DNA from: an uncultured Hyphomonadaceae bacterium
GTDB taxonomy: Bacteria; Pseudomonadota; Alphaproteobacteria; Caulobacterales; Hyphomonadaceae
DNA: 64,000 nt
Reading direction: 5' to 3'
NCBI GenBank assembly: GCA_913057945.1
Contig: CAJXOF010000006.1
Span: forward strand, 124,001 to 188,000
The notes beneath the pieces were generated by a model. The model was not told where the DNA came from. It did no database searches and saw nothing but the letters and a program-made list of their open reading frames with translations. The position numbers were made by a program, and so were the translations under genes. Positions 1 to 8,610 of this stretch are shown here, piece by piece (position 1 is the first letter of the stretch; each line of letters opens with the position of its first letter).

Positions 1-26
1 TAGAAGGCAGCAACAGTGTAGGTCAT
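1..26 (-). CDS. Partial gene start, possibly tRNA uridine(34) hydroxylase (TrhO/YceA-like)
   Basis: Reading leftwards from 26, an ATG opens a frame that runs off the window edge and encodes MTYTVAAF. An AAGG-type ribosome binding site lies about seven bases before it. The N-terminus resembles rhodanese-family TrhO/YceA proteins, which often begin M-x-Y-x-V-A-A-F-Y and hydroxylate the wobble uridine of some tRNAs. Only eight residues are visible, so the family is a guess from the N-terminal pattern. The stretch 27-170 between this start and the next gene shows no convincing gene. Confidence 0.35.
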
Positions 27-186
27 GCGCCGCCTTATGCCAGATCACGCGGTTTCATACCAGTTTCGACACCAGCATGGCGGCGCGCACATCTTCGGAA
101 ATACCGGCTGCGGTTTGATCCAGGCCAAGGCATGTCCGCGCAAAACCATGAACGCTCGTGGTGAAGCCTGACAGAGGGGGGCATGT

Positions 187-531
187 ATGGGCACGATCAT
201 CCATTATGCGCCGCGTGTGCTGGGAATCCTCGGCATCCTGTTGCTGTCGCTGTTCGCACTGGATGTGTTCAGCGTGGACGCGCCGTGGCACCAGACATTG
301 CTCGGCTTCCTGATCCACATGATTCCGAACTTCGTGCTGGTAGGATTGCTCGTGCTGGCGTGGAATTTTGAGCGGATTGGTGGGTCGCTGTTCGTGGCGG
401 CGGGGCTGATGCCCGTTTTCCTGCTCAGCAATCCGGTTTGGGTCAACCTGATGCTGGGCGGGCCATTTATCCTGACGGGACTGCTGTTCTGGCTGAGCTT
501 CTGGACGAAGCACAGGCCGGTCAGGGCCTGA
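187..531 (+). CDS. Small four-helix inner-membrane protein (DUF7670-like)
   Basis: This 114-residue protein is almost entirely hydrophobic, with four predicted membrane helices at about residues 8-28, 36-58, 66-82 and 86-106 joined by short loops. There is no signal peptide cleavage site and no catalytic motif. The start is fixed by a GAGGGGGG ribosome binding site five bases upstream; another ATG at 183 is out of frame. It resembles the short DUF7670 membrane proteins, but I recognise only the general look of that family. Function is unknown. It is convergent with ispH, with five bases between the stop codons. Confidence 0.75.
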   Translation: MGTIIHYAPRVLGILGILLLSLFALDVFSVDAPWHQTLLGFLIHMIPNFVLVGLLVLAWNFERIGGSLFVAAGLMPVFLLSNPVWVNLMLGGPFILTGLLFWLSFWTKHRPVRA

Positions 532-536
532 CCCGC

Positions 537-1484
537 TTACTCCGCAAGAATGCGCGGCAGTTTGAAGGTCACGGTCTCACGTGCCGTTTCCACGCGCTCG
601 ACAGACACGTCGAACTTTTCGCTGCAGGCATCAATCACGCCCTGCACCAGATCTTCCGGCGCGCTCGCGCCAGCCGTCAGGCCCAGCGTCGAAACGCCAT
701 CCAGCCAGGACCAGTCAATACTCTCGGCGCTGGCGATCAGTTCGGCGCGTGCTGCGCCAGCCCGCTTGGCGACTTCGACCAGGCGGACGGAGTTGGAACT
801 CGTCTTGGCGCCAATCACGAGCACGAGGTCGGCTCCCGGCGCCAGCGATTTCACGGCGTCCTGACGGTTCGTGGTCGCGTAGCAGATGTCTTCCTTGTGG
901 GGGCTGGAAATGCCCGGAAACCGCGCCTGCAGCGCCGCCACGATGCCAGCCGTATCATCCACTGATAGCGTGGTCTGGGTGACGAAGGCGACATTGCCTG
1001 GATCCTTCGGTTCGAAGGTCGCGACATCTTGCACCGTCTCGATCAGGGTGATCGTATCGCCCGGCAACTGGCCCATCGTGCCAATCACTTCAGGGTGTCC
1101 GGCATGGCCGATCAGCACGATTTCGCGACCCTCGCGATGGTGGCGCTCGGCCTCGACATGCACTTTGGAGACGAGCGGGCAGGTGGCATCGACGAAGATC
1201 ATGTTCCGGCGCTGGGCCTCGGCGGGCACAGATTTAGGCACACCGTGGGCCGAGAAAATGACCGGACGGTCTTCCGGGCACTCGTCCAGTTCCTCGACAA
1301 AGATAGCGCCAAGCGCCTCAAGTCGGCTGACCACATGCGCATTGTGAACGATTTCGTGGCGCACATAGACCGGCGCGCCCCATTTTTCGAGCGCTTCCTC
1401 GACGATCTGGATTGCCCGATCGACGCCGGCGCAGAACCCGCGCGGCGCGGCAAGTCGGATCACAAGAGGCTGGCTGTCGTTCAT
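537..1484 (-). CDS. ispH: 4-hydroxy-3-methylbut-2-enyl diphosphate reductase
   Basis: IspH catalyses the last step of the MEP isoprenoid pathway, reducing HMBPP to IPP and DMAPP with a [4Fe-4S] cluster in the cytoplasm. The 315-residue length is normal. The three cluster cysteines are visible: C18 in RGFCAG, C102 in DATCPL and C201 in DICYAT. The FSAHGVP substrate motif and the TTNRQ motif after the third cysteine are present. ispE, a polyprenyl diphosphate synthase and a polyprenyl-phosphate transferase lie elsewhere in the window. It is divergent from the lipoprotein gene at 1597, so the 112-base gap must hold both promoters. Confidence 0.97.
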   Translation of the reverse strand: MNDSQPLVIRLAAPRGFCAGVDRAIQIVEEALEKWGAPVYVRHEIVHNAHVVSRLEALGAIFVEELDECPEDRPVIFSAHGVPKSVPAEAQRRNMIFVDATCPLVSKVHVEAERHHREGREIVLIGHAGHPEVIGTMGQLPGDTITLIETVQDVATFEPKDPGNVAFVTQTTLSVDDTAGIVAALQARFPGISSPHKEDICYATTNRQDAVKSLAPGADLVLVIGAKTSSNSVRLVEVAKRAGAARAELIASAESIDWSWLDGVSTLGLTAGASAPEDLVQGVIDACSEKFDVSVERVETARETVTFKLPRILAE

Positions 1485-1596
1485 TTCGTCCTACTTCCTG
1501 CCTGTGGGCGTTGCGCCGAGACGTCTGGGCCTTTAACACATCTGCAGCAACAGATGGACAGGCCTTTGCATCAGGCCAAGAAGGACACGCCGACGC

Positions 1597-2154
1597 ATGA
1601 TCAAATATGCCCCACTTCTCGCCGCGGTCATTCTCACTGGCTGTGGTGCCGGAAAGCTCGCGGACAGTTTCGACACGCGCCAGAATGCGGGTCCGTGCCC
1701 GCCCGTCGGTGCCCTCTATGATTCGTCGCGTTATGTCGAATTTGATGGCGGCGGCGAGCTTTATTCCAACATCGAATACACGGGTGAAGTGATCGATGTG
1801 CGCTTGTTCTGCCGCTATGTCGGGGACAATCCGCTGGAAGCTGAAGTCGAAATCGACTTTGCCTTTGGCAAGGGGGCAGCGGCAGATTCCAATGCCCATA
1901 CATATCCCTATTACGTCGCGGTCACGCGCCGGAACGGCAAGGTATTGGCCAAGAAATACTTCAACACCGAAGCCAATTTCCAGGGCCAGAAACTGACCGG
2001 TAAAACGGAAGTCATCGGCACGATTGAAATCCCGCGCGTTGATGAGTCGATTTCGGGCACCAATTTTGAAGTCGTCGTGGGCTTTGACCTGACCGAAGAA
2101 CAGCTTGAGTTCAACCGTCTGGGTAAGCGTTTCCGCATGGATGCCGGGCAGTAA
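1597..2154 (+). CDS. Predicted lipoprotein of unknown function
   Basis: This 185-residue protein has a short lipoprotein signal peptide with lipobox LTGC (lipidated Cys16), so it should be anchored in the inner or outer membrane facing the periplasm. The mature part is polar, rich in beta-strand patterns and acidic residues, with no enzyme motif that I recognise. Its stop is followed after three bases by the argS ATG, so the two are probably co-transcribed. An AAGGA sequence lies about 13 bases before the ATG, a rather long spacing. Confidence 0.8.
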   Translation: MIKYAPLLAAVILTGCGAGKLADSFDTRQNAGPCPPVGALYDSSRYVEFDGGGELYSNIEYTGEVIDVRLFCRYVGDNPLEAEVEIDFAFGKGAAADSNAHTYPYYVAVTRRNGKVLAKKYFNTEANFQGQKLTGKTEVIGTIEIPRVDESISGTNFEVVVGFDLTEEQLEFNRLGKRFRMDAGQ

Positions 2155-2157
2155 GCA

Positions 2158-3930
2158 ATGGCCAGCCTGATCAATGATCTGTCGGTGGCCGCCAGCGCCG
2201 CCTTTGAAGCCATGGGGCTGGAGTCGAAATGGGGCGCCGTGCGCCGCTCCGACAAGCCTGAATTTGCGGACTTCCAATGCAATGGCGCGATGGGCGCGGC
2301 GAAATCCGCCGGCAAGAATCCGCGCGAGGTTGCCGGCGAGATCGCCGGAGCGCTGAAGGACCACCCAATGGTGCTGTCGGCGGAAGTCGCGGGGCCTGGC
2401 TTCATCAATATCCGCGTCTCCGACGCGGCCATGTCGGCGCGCGCCGCAGGCATCCTGTCGGACGATATGGCGGGCGGCGAACTGGCAACCGATCCGAAGG
2501 TCACCGTGATCGATTTCGGCGGCCCGAACGTGGCCAAGCCCATGCATGTCGGACATCTGCGGTCCGCCGTGATCGGCGATACGCTGGTGCGTCTGCTCCG
2601 CTTCCTCGGCGACAAGGTGACGGGCGACACACATCTGGGCGATTGGGGGCTCCAGATGGGCCATCTCGTGACGGAACTCCATGACGAGCAGCCGGACCTG
2701 ATCTATTTCGACGCCGTTTATGAAGGCCCGTATCCTGAAGAGCCGCCGGTCACGATTGAAGACCTTGCGCGCCTCTACCCGGCCGCCAGCAACAAGGCCA
2801 AGGCCGACCCGGCACGCAATGAGCGCAGCCAGAAAGCCGTCGCTGAGCTGCAAGCAGGCCGCGCCGGCTATCGCGCCTTGCTGCGCCACTTCATCAATGT
2901 CTCGGTCGCCGCACTCAAGATCGATTATGAATTCCTGAACGTGCATTTCGACCTGTGGAAGGGCGAAAGCGATGTCGATCACCTGATCCCGGGCCTTGTC
3001 GAGAAATTCAAGGAAGCGGGCCTCTCCGAAGAGGATGGCGGCGCCGTCATCGTTCGTATCGAGCGCGAGAGCGACAAGAAGGACATGCCGCCGATCATGC
3101 TGGTCAACAGCCGCGGCGGCACGGGTTATCACACCACCGACCTCGCCACGATCGAGGACCGGATGGAGCATATGGACCCGGTGCCGGAGCTGATGCTCTA
3201 TGTCGTGGACCAGCGTCAGGCGCTCCATTTCGAACAGGTGTTCCGCGCTGCCGAACTGCTCGGCCTGATCGATGAAGGCCATATGGAGCATATCGGCTTC
3301 GGCACGGTGAACGGACCGGACGGCAAGCCGTTCAAGACCCGCGAAGGCGGCGTGCTGCGGCTGGCAGACCTCAACGCAATGGCCTTCGAGGAAGCCCAGA
3401 AGAAGATCGCTGAGGCCGGAAAGCTGCCGGAAGACATGTCCGATGACGAGCGCCGCGACGTGGCCGCCAAGGTGGCGCTGGCTGCACTGCGCTTCTCCGA
3501 CCTGCACAACACGCGCACCAGCAATTACGTCTTTGATCTCGACCGCTTCACCAGCTTCGAAGGCAAGACCGGGCCATATTTGCTCTATGCGGCGGTGCGG
3601 ATCAAATCGGTCCTGCGCAAGGCAGAAGAGGCTGGGCACAAGGCGGGCGAAATCAGGATCGGCCATGACGCCGAGCGTGCGCTCGTGCTGCAGCTGGATG
3701 GCTTCGCCGCGACGCTGCTGCAGGCCCGTGAGAAGCGCATGCCGCACATTCTCTGCGAGCATGTCTATAATCTCGCGCAGGGCTTCAGCGCTTTCTATGC
3801 CGCGCTGCCAATTGCCTCGGAAGAAGACCCTGGCCTCCGCGCCAGCCGCCTTGCCCTGTCGGCCGCCGTGCTCAAGCAACTCGAAACCGGCCTCGACATT
3901 CTGGGCATCCGCATTCCGGAACGCATGTAG
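2158..3930 (+). CDS. argS: Arginine--tRNA ligase
   Basis: This class I aminoacyl-tRNA synthetase charges tRNA-Arg. The 590-residue protein has an N-terminal Arg-tRNA-synthetase domain (about 1-90), the HIGH signature as HVGH at residues 130-133 within GPNVAKPMHVGH, and the GKPFKTREGG segment where ArgRS enzymes carry a degenerate KMSK loop. The C-terminal DALR anticodon-binding domain ends with the typical LGIRIPERM. The start follows the upstream lipoprotein stop by three bases. The gene is convergent with the sulfatase-like gene; the 77-base gap has no obvious terminator with a T-tract. Confidence 0.97.
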   Translation: MASLINDLSVAASAAFEAMGLESKWGAVRRSDKPEFADFQCNGAMGAAKSAGKNPREVAGEIAGALKDHPMVLSAEVAGPGFINIRVSDAAMSARAAGILSDDMAGGELATDPKVTVIDFGGPNVAKPMHVGHLRSAVIGDTLVRLLRFLGDKVTGDTHLGDWGLQMGHLVTELHDEQPDLIYFDAVYEGPYPEEPPVTIEDLARLYPAASNKAKADPARNERSQKAVAELQAGRAGYRALLRHFINVSVAALKIDYEFLNVHFDLWKGESDVDHLIPGLVEKFKEAGLSEEDGGAVIVRIERESDKKDMPPIMLVNSRGGTGYHTTDLATIEDRMEHMDPVPELMLYVVDQRQALHFEQVFRAAELLGLIDEGHMEHIGFGTVNGPDGKPFKTREGGVLRLADLNAMAFEEAQKKIAEAGKLPEDMSDDERRDVAAKVALAALRFSDLHNTRTSNYVFDLDRFTSFEGKTGPYLLYAAVRIKSVLRKAEEAGHKAGEIRIGHDAERALVLQLDGFAATLLQAREKRMPHILCEHVYNLAQGFSAFYAALPIASEEDPGLRASRLALSAAVLKQLETGLDILGIRIPERM

Positions 3931-4007
3931 ATAGGCTGCCCGTGCGCTGGTCGATCTTTTGTTCAAGGATCAGTGAGGTGACTGGGCCGACCCGTATTCC
4001 CGGTGTG

Positions 4008-5348
4008 TCACTCGCGGTGACGCAACAGGATCCAGTCTACCTTGCCGAGTTCGAACCCGTCCTTGGCTGCACGTTCCCATAAGGGGGTGTGATGGTCGCC
4101 GACGATGAGAATGTCCGTTGGCGCAAGCTCCGGATCGGCGGCAATCTCACTTACCTGTTCGAACACGATCGACCACAGATTTGACAATTCACAAACTGTC
4201 TTATTGTGGATTCTGGGCGTTTCCGAGCGGCACGCCATTGGATCATCCTCGTTCTTCACGAACGGGATGTGGCTGTTCAGTGTTAACCAATAGATGAATT
4301 TCGGCGTCTCCGGCTCGGCCTTGAGCGCGGCATGGACGGCTTCTCCGACATCGGCGTCGCAGAGTCCATTGAATACGCTGCCGCATCGTCTGACGAAGTG
4401 TTCAGGCTGCTCGACTTCGAGCTGTCCCAGGAATTCCAGTTTCTGGAAGCCGATGTCCGGGTACCATTTGTCACGCTGGAACATGTCCGTGCCGAAACCG
4501 TGAAACGCAATGGTCTCATAGCCGGCGGCGGCAAGCTTGTTAGGCAGGCAGTCACCGGTCGGCGTGCCGGTAAGGTAGTCGATATAGTCGCCCCAGCGAT
4601 TGCACAATTCCCGCGCAGCGGCACCGGTGGTGGATCCGGAATAATATGTCTGCCCAGCCTCAATCACGTAGCGTCCCTGAGGCAGATTCTGCGTCAGCAT
4701 TGATTTCAACGCGTCGCGTTCCTCCGGATCGGAGAAGGCGCCCAACCCCTCGACCATGACGATCAACATGTTGGAACCGCCGCCAATGATCGCATCTGCG
4801 CTCATACCCGTCTGCACACGCGCGCTGTCGAACGCCACATCGGGTTTTCGGAAATAAGGCTGCGTCCAGGCCAGGTCGGCGCAGGAGAGTGCGGCGGCGA
4901 CCAAGAGAGCCGGCACCAGAGAAGCTTCGCGCAGGCTGGCACGGTGGCGGCTGATCAGATACGCGGATAGCGCCGACGTCGCCGTGACAATCACCGCGAT
5001 GGAAACATAGAGCAGCGATGCCGTTGGATTGATCGAGGCTGAATATTGCAGCGAATTCAGCGCAACATCCAGAGGCAGGTGGAAGGCGATCATGACGATC
5101 AGGGTTACGTCCACGACCGCTGCACCAAAGAATAGAAGAAAGGTCAGCCGCGCGGGCAGGAACAGCCCGACAATACCCGCGGCAAGATACAGAAAGGGTG
5201 AGATCAGCCGCGACGCGATGTAGAACGGCGCTGTGAGAAGGAACAGCAAATTCGGGATCACGACCGCAAAAAGCACGAACAACAGGGAATTGCGCGAAAA
5301 CACCGCGTATCCGTTCTTCTTCGCGCGCGCCTGAGTATTTGTGAGCAT
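4008..5348 (-). CDS. Membrane-anchored sulfatase/phosphoethanolamine-transferase-fold enzyme
   Basis: The N-terminal half has about five membrane helices (roughly residues 20-165). The C-terminal half is a periplasmic alkaline-phosphatase-superfamily domain. Visible motifs are a metal-binding VMVEGLG, a Ser/Thr-rich nucleophile region in YSGSTTGAAARE, FHGFGTD, NSHIPF and the metal-ligand motif GDHHTP near the end. This layout matches LTA-synthase-like or phosphoethanolamine/phosphoglycerol transferases that modify envelope glycans or lipids. The head group and acceptor cannot be told. An in-frame GTG at 5354 is an alternative start; the ATG at 5348 has the better distance from a GGCGGA sequence. 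The 445-residue length is short for EptA-type enzymes. Confidence 0.75.
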   Translation of the reverse strand: MLTNTQARAKKNGYAVFSRNSLLFVLFAVVIPNLLFLLTAPFYIASRLISPFLYLAAGIVGLFLPARLTFLLFFGAAVVDVTLIVMIAFHLPLDVALNSLQYSASINPTASLLYVSIAVIVTATSALSAYLISRHRASLREASLVPALLVAAALSCADLAWTQPYFRKPDVAFDSARVQTGMSADAIIGGGSNMLIVMVEGLGAFSDPEERDALKSMLTQNLPQGRYVIEAGQTYYSGSTTGAAARELCNRWGDYIDYLTGTPTGDCLPNKLAAAGYETIAFHGFGTDMFQRDKWYPDIGFQKLEFLGQLEVEQPEHFVRRCGSVFNGLCDADVGEAVHAALKAEPETPKFIYWLTLNSHIPFVKNEDDPMACRSETPRIHNKTVCELSNLWSIVFEQVSEIAADPELAPTDILIVGDHHTPLWERAAKDGFELGKVDWILLRHRE

Positions 5349-5546
5349 GGTCACATATCCGCCAAAGCCGTCGATCTGGGGGCGTCATAGCCGAAAACCC
5401 CTAAAGCCCAATTAATCGCGGGCCGCTCAGGCGAAATGGGCATGCGCGGTTTGGCGCATCCTTCCAGCCTCGCGCATGTGGGAGTGTCGCTCCTGCTACT
5501 TTGCCTCTAGGATTTTCTTTAACGAGATTTGTAGAGGAGAATGGAC

Positions 5547-6677
5547 ATGGCCAAGAACCTTCCCGTGTCAGCGGAAGCCGGGCCGGGCGCTTCATCGAAC
5601 TGGGAGTTTGCCTCCCAATGGTCCAAGGCGTGGAAAGTCATCAAATGGTCCGGCGCGGCGTTGCTGACGCTCGCCTTCCTGACCGTGATCGGGCAGGGCT
5701 TCCTGTTCTACCGGATGTTTGATGATGTGCATCCCGTGCTTGGATACGCTTTCATCCTGTTGCTGGCGGGTTTGCTGATTGTCCTCGTCGGGCGGCCGCT
5801 GGCCTCCTTCCTGTCCATGCCGGTCGCGGCAAAACCGCCTCATACGCCCTTCGATATTGAAAACCCCGACATATCGCTCCTGTCCCAGCGCCTGAAATAT
5901 GATCTCAAATACCTCGCCATGCTGAAGCGCAATCCGCTCCTGGTCGAGGAAGTGGTGTCGATCGAGGAAGGCATGGTGGCCGGGCGCGCTTTGCTGGCCC
6001 AGTTTGCGGCGGCGGACATGACGGAGGCCGCCACGGTCGCGGCAGACCTCGAAGCCTTTCAGAAACGCCATATCGAGATCCACCTGAAGAAGCTCGACGC
6101 CAGGGTGGACAAGCTGATCCATGCGGAGGCCGTGGGCGTCGGCGTGGCCACAGCCTTCTCCATGAACGGCACGGTGGATGCCTTCGTTGTGCTGTGGCGC
6201 AATGCCAATCTGATCGCCAAGATTTCCCAGATCTATTTCGGCCGGCCGCATCTGGGCGGCACATTGCTGATTCTGCGAGACGTCGCGGCCATCGTTGTGG
6301 TCAGCCGCGCATTGGAGGATGTCACCGACATGACGGGGGATGTCATTGGCGGGCTGTTGGGGCGCATGGGCGGCTTGATCGCCGGGCCGGTCATGGACGG
6401 CGCCGTGAATGCGATGCTGACGCTGAAAATGGGCTATCTTGCCAAGCGACGGTGCCGGGCCTTTGAGGGTTGGTCGGCGCGGCAGGCCCGCTCGATCTCC
6501 GCCGAGGCGCTGGCGCGGGTGAAGAAGGAATCCGGCTCGGTGGCGACCGACCTCCTGAAGCGCTGCGGAGGGCTCACTTCGCGCGCGGCCTGGGCAGCCG
6601 AGCAGACGATGTCGGGCTCCCGCAATGCCTGGTCGATGATCCAGGGCTGGTTCGGGCGCAAGCCCTCGGAAGCCTGA
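5547..6677 (+). CDS. DUF697/YcjF-family inner-membrane protein
   Basis: This roughly 376-residue protein has two membrane helices near residues 35-80, then a long soluble helical segment and a C-terminal DUF697 domain. That domain is recognisable from the ATAFSMNGTVDAF and NLIAKISQIYFGRP blocks followed by a Gly-rich hydrophobic region. YcjF-type proteins often pair with a YcjX GTPase, which is not seen here. The ATG at 5547 lies seven bases from GAGGAG (5534-5539), whereas the ATG at 5541 is only one base away, so 5547 is preferred. The role is unknown; membrane stress has been suggested for relatives. Confidence 0.8.
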   Translation: MAKNLPVSAEAGPGASSNWEFASQWSKAWKVIKWSGAALLTLAFLTVIGQGFLFYRMFDDVHPVLGYAFILLLAGLLIVLVGRPLASFLSMPVAAKPPHTPFDIENPDISLLSQRLKYDLKYLAMLKRNPLLVEEVVSIEEGMVAGRALLAQFAAADMTEAATVAADLEAFQKRHIEIHLKKLDARVDKLIHAEAVGVGVATAFSMNGTVDAFVVLWRNANLIAKISQIYFGRPHLGGTLLILRDVAAIVVVSRALEDVTDMTGDVIGGLLGRMGGLIAGPVMDGAVNAMLTLKMGYLAKRRCRAFEGWSARQARSISAEALARVKKESGSVATDLLKRCGGLTSRAAWAAEQTMSGSRNAWSMIQGWFGRKPSEA

Positions 6678-6743
6678 TACGGTGCCACATGCCTGATCGG
6701 CGGGCAGGGGACCGGAACGGGCAGGACGATGCTGACTCTCTGC

Positions 6744-6772
6744 TTGCTGGCCATCAGAATCCGCGCTAGTTC
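6744..6772 (+). promoter_or_regulatory. Possible sigma70 promoter of the gcv operon
   Basis: TTGCTG (6744-6749) and TAGTTC (6767-6772) are separated by 17 bases, and the spacing places transcription initiation just before the glycine riboswitch. The -10 element is weak, so this is only a position-supported candidate. The rest of 6678-6790 shows nothing else that I recognise. Confidence 0.35.
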
Positions 6773-6790
6773 GACTCGCATAGACGAACT

Positions 6791-6975
6791 CCTCCCGGGA
6801 GAGAGCGGGTATCCAACCCCGCCGCCGAAGGCGCAACCGCCCCGGAAACGCTCAGGCAAATGGACCGGGAGAGAGACAACACGCTGGAAAGAGACGGGCT
6901 GATGGTGCCGTCTCGCCGAAGGAGCAAGCCCGCATGCCGGGCGGAATCTCTCAGGCGCCCAGGACAGCGGGGGCG
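6791..6975 (+). ncRNA. Tandem glycine riboswitch
   Basis: Two glycine aptamers lie head to tail in the gcvT leader. The first (about 6791-6872) shows GGGAGAG, GCCGAAGGCGCAA and CTCAGGCAAATGGAC. The second (about 6882-6970) shows GGAAAGAG, CGCCGAAGGAGCAA and AATCTCTCAGGC...AGGAC. These are the conserved core elements of the family. A P1 helix for aptamer II can be drawn between CGCTG (6882-6886) and CAGCG (6965-6969). Glycine riboswitches before gcvT usually turn expression on when glycine is plentiful, which fits the glycine cleavage operon directly downstream. Confidence 0.95.
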
Positions 6976-7017
6976 ACGATGCGCAGCTTGAGGCTGCCCC
7001 GTCTCCTTTGGAAAGGG
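6970..7017 (+). promoter_or_regulatory. Probable riboswitch expression platform before gcvT
   Basis: Directly after aptamer II, GCAGC (6983-6987) and GCTGC (6993-6997) form a hairpin with loop TTGAG. GGGG at 6970-6973, adjoining the 3' strand of P1, can pair with CCCC at 6997-7000 near the gcvT ribosome binding site (GAAAGGG, 7011-7017). No T-tract follows, so control of translation initiation seems more likely than termination. The pairing is drawn by eye only. Confidence 0.5.
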
Positions 7018-7021
7018 CGTC

Positions 7022-8179
7022 ATGGCCGACACGACGACAGAGAATTTGAAGCGCACGCCGCTCCATGCCTTGCACGAAGAGCTGGGCGCGAAGCTTGTGC
7101 CGTTCGCCGGCTATGAAATGCCGGTCCAGTATCCGATGGGCGTGAAGGACGAGCATCTCTGGACTCGTACCGAGGCCGGCCTGTTCGATGTCTCCCATAT
7201 GGGGCCATGCTTCCTGTCGCTGGCTGATGGCATTGGCGGCGGCGATGACGCGCATGCCGAGATTGCTGCGCTGGTCGAGACGCTGGTGCCGTCCGACATT
7301 GCGGGCCTCAAGGAAGGCCAGGCGCGCCTGACCGTGCTGCTCAATGAAGAGGGCGGCATCCTTGATGACCTGATCATCACGCGCCCGATTGGCGAAGAGG
7401 CGCAGGGCTCGCTCTACATCGTCGTCAACGGCGCGGTGAAAGATGCCGACTGGGCGCTCTTTGAGCGGAGCTTCGAGGGCAAGGCCGTGCTGACGCGCGC
7501 CGATGACCGTATCCTGTTCGCCCTGCAGGGGCCGAAAGCCGCCGATGTGATGAGCGACTTCTTTCCCGGCTGCGAAGAGCTGAAATTCATGCGTCACATG
7601 CCGTTCGAGCTGAATGGTTCACGCTGCATCGTGTCCCGCTGTGGCTATACGGGCGAGGACGGGTTTGAAGTGCTCGTCTCATCTGAGGCCGGCCTGCCGC
7701 TGGTCAGGGAAATGCTGACGGACGACCGCGTGAAGCCGATTGGCCTTGGCGCGCGCGACTCGCTGCGCCTCGAAGCCGGTCTCTGCCTCTACGGGCATGA
7801 CATGGACACGAGCCGCGACCCGGTCGAAGCCGACCTTGCCTGGGTGATCCAGAAGAAACGCCGTGAACGGGGGGACTTTCCGGGGGCGGAGCGTATCCTC
7901 AAGGCGCTCACAGATGGCCCCGCAGAAACCCGCGTCGGCATTCGCCCGCTGGAACGCGCGCCGGCCCGCGAAGGCACTGCCATCGAAATTGACGGTGAGG
8001 CGGTTGGTATTGTCACGTCCGGCGGCTTTGGCCCCAGTGTCGATCATCCGGTGGCCATGGGCTATGTGCGCCGCGATCTCGCGGAGCCCGGCACCAAAAT
8101 CGATCTCATGGTGCGCGGCAAGGCGCGCCCGGCGGAAGTGGTCTCGCTTCCATTCGTTCCTCACAATTACAAGCGATAG
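7022..8179 (+). CDS. gcvT: Glycine cleavage system aminomethyltransferase (T protein)
   Basis: The T protein transfers the aminomethyl carbon from lipoylated H protein to tetrahydrofolate, giving methylene-THF and ammonia. The 385-residue length is typical. Characteristic segments are [20 protein letters not shown] near the N-terminus, FDVSHMG, the Asp-containing [12 protein letters not shown] block, and [19 protein letters not shown]. The start follows GAAAGGG by four bases. It is the first gene after the glycine riboswitch and heads gcvT-gcvH-gcvPA-gcvPB, all on the same strand. Confidence 0.97.
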   Translation: MADTTTENLKRTPLHALHEELGAKLVPFAGYEMPVQYPMGVKDEHLWTRTEAGLFDVSHMGPCFLSLADGIGGGDDAHAEIAALVETLVPSDIAGLKEGQARLTVLLNEEGGILDDLIITRPIGEEAQGSLYIVVNGAVKDADWALFERSFEGKAVLTRADDRILFALQGPKAADVMSDFFPGCEELKFMRHMPFELNGSRCIVSRCGYTGEDGFEVLVSSEAGLPLVREMLTDDRVKPIGLGARDSLRLEAGLCLYGHDMDTSRDPVEADLAWVIQKKRRERGDFPGAERILKALTDGPAETRVGIRPLERAPAREGTAIEIDGEAVGIVTSGGFGPSVDHPVAMGYVRRDLAEPGTKIDLMVRGKARPAEVVSLPFVPHNYKR

Positions 8180-8190
8180 GAGTGTCCCTC

Positions 8191-8580
8191 ATGACCCGCT
8201 ACACCCAGCCGACCACGTTCTTCACGAAGGATCATGAATGGGTCACCGTCCATAATGACCTCGCCACTGTGGGCATCACCCACTACGCCGAAAACCAGCT
8301 GGGCGACATTGTGTTCGTCGAACTGCCGGAAGTCGGCGTGGAGTTCTCGACCGGCGACGATATGGCTGTGGTCGAGAGCGTGAAGGCTGCCTCCGATGTC
8401 TATGCACCGATCAGCGGCAAAGTGGTCGAAGTGAACCCTGCGCTCGCCGACAAGCCGGAAACCGTGAACGAGTCCCCGCGCGAGAATGGCTGGTTTTGCG
8501 TGCTGGAAATCAAGGATGGCGCAGAGATCGCCAGCCTGATGGACGAAGACGCCTACAAGGCATTCTGCGAGGGCCTGTAA
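8191..8580 (+). CDS. gcvH: Glycine cleavage system H protein
   Basis: This is the lipoyl carrier that shuttles the aminomethyl group between P, T and L proteins. The 129-residue protein starts [11 protein letters not shown] and carries the lipoyl-lysine motif [11 protein letters not shown], with K65 the attachment site. The ATG at 8191 is chosen because AGGAG (8178-8182), overlapping the gcvT stop, lies eight bases before it; an in-frame GTG at 8182 sits inside that sequence. Lipoate attachment genes and the L protein (lpd) are not in the window. Confidence 0.96.
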   Translation: MTRYTQPTTFFTKDHEWVTVHNDLATVGITHYAENQLGDIVFVELPEVGVEFSTGDDMAVVESVKAASDVYAPISGKVVEVNPALADKPETVNESPRENGWFCVLEIKDGAEIASLMDEDAYKAFCEGL

Positions 8581-8610
8581 GGCCACCGAGACTCTGACGG
8601 AGTAGCAAAT

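Noticed and set aside
55..513. Leftward 152-codon open frame opposite the small membrane protein gene
   Set aside because: Almost all of it mirrors the membrane protein on the + strand. The product is low-complexity and Gln/Arg/His-rich, as expected of an antisense shadow. The last 20 or so codons (about 58-120) look more protein-like (ISEDVRAAMLVSKLV) and could be a gene remnant, but no start or family supports it.
1318..3966. Leftward 882-codon open frame opposite ispH, the lipoprotein and argS
   Set aside because: It runs antisense across three well-supported genes in a GC-rich genome where such shadows are common. It has no ribosome binding site and no known domain.
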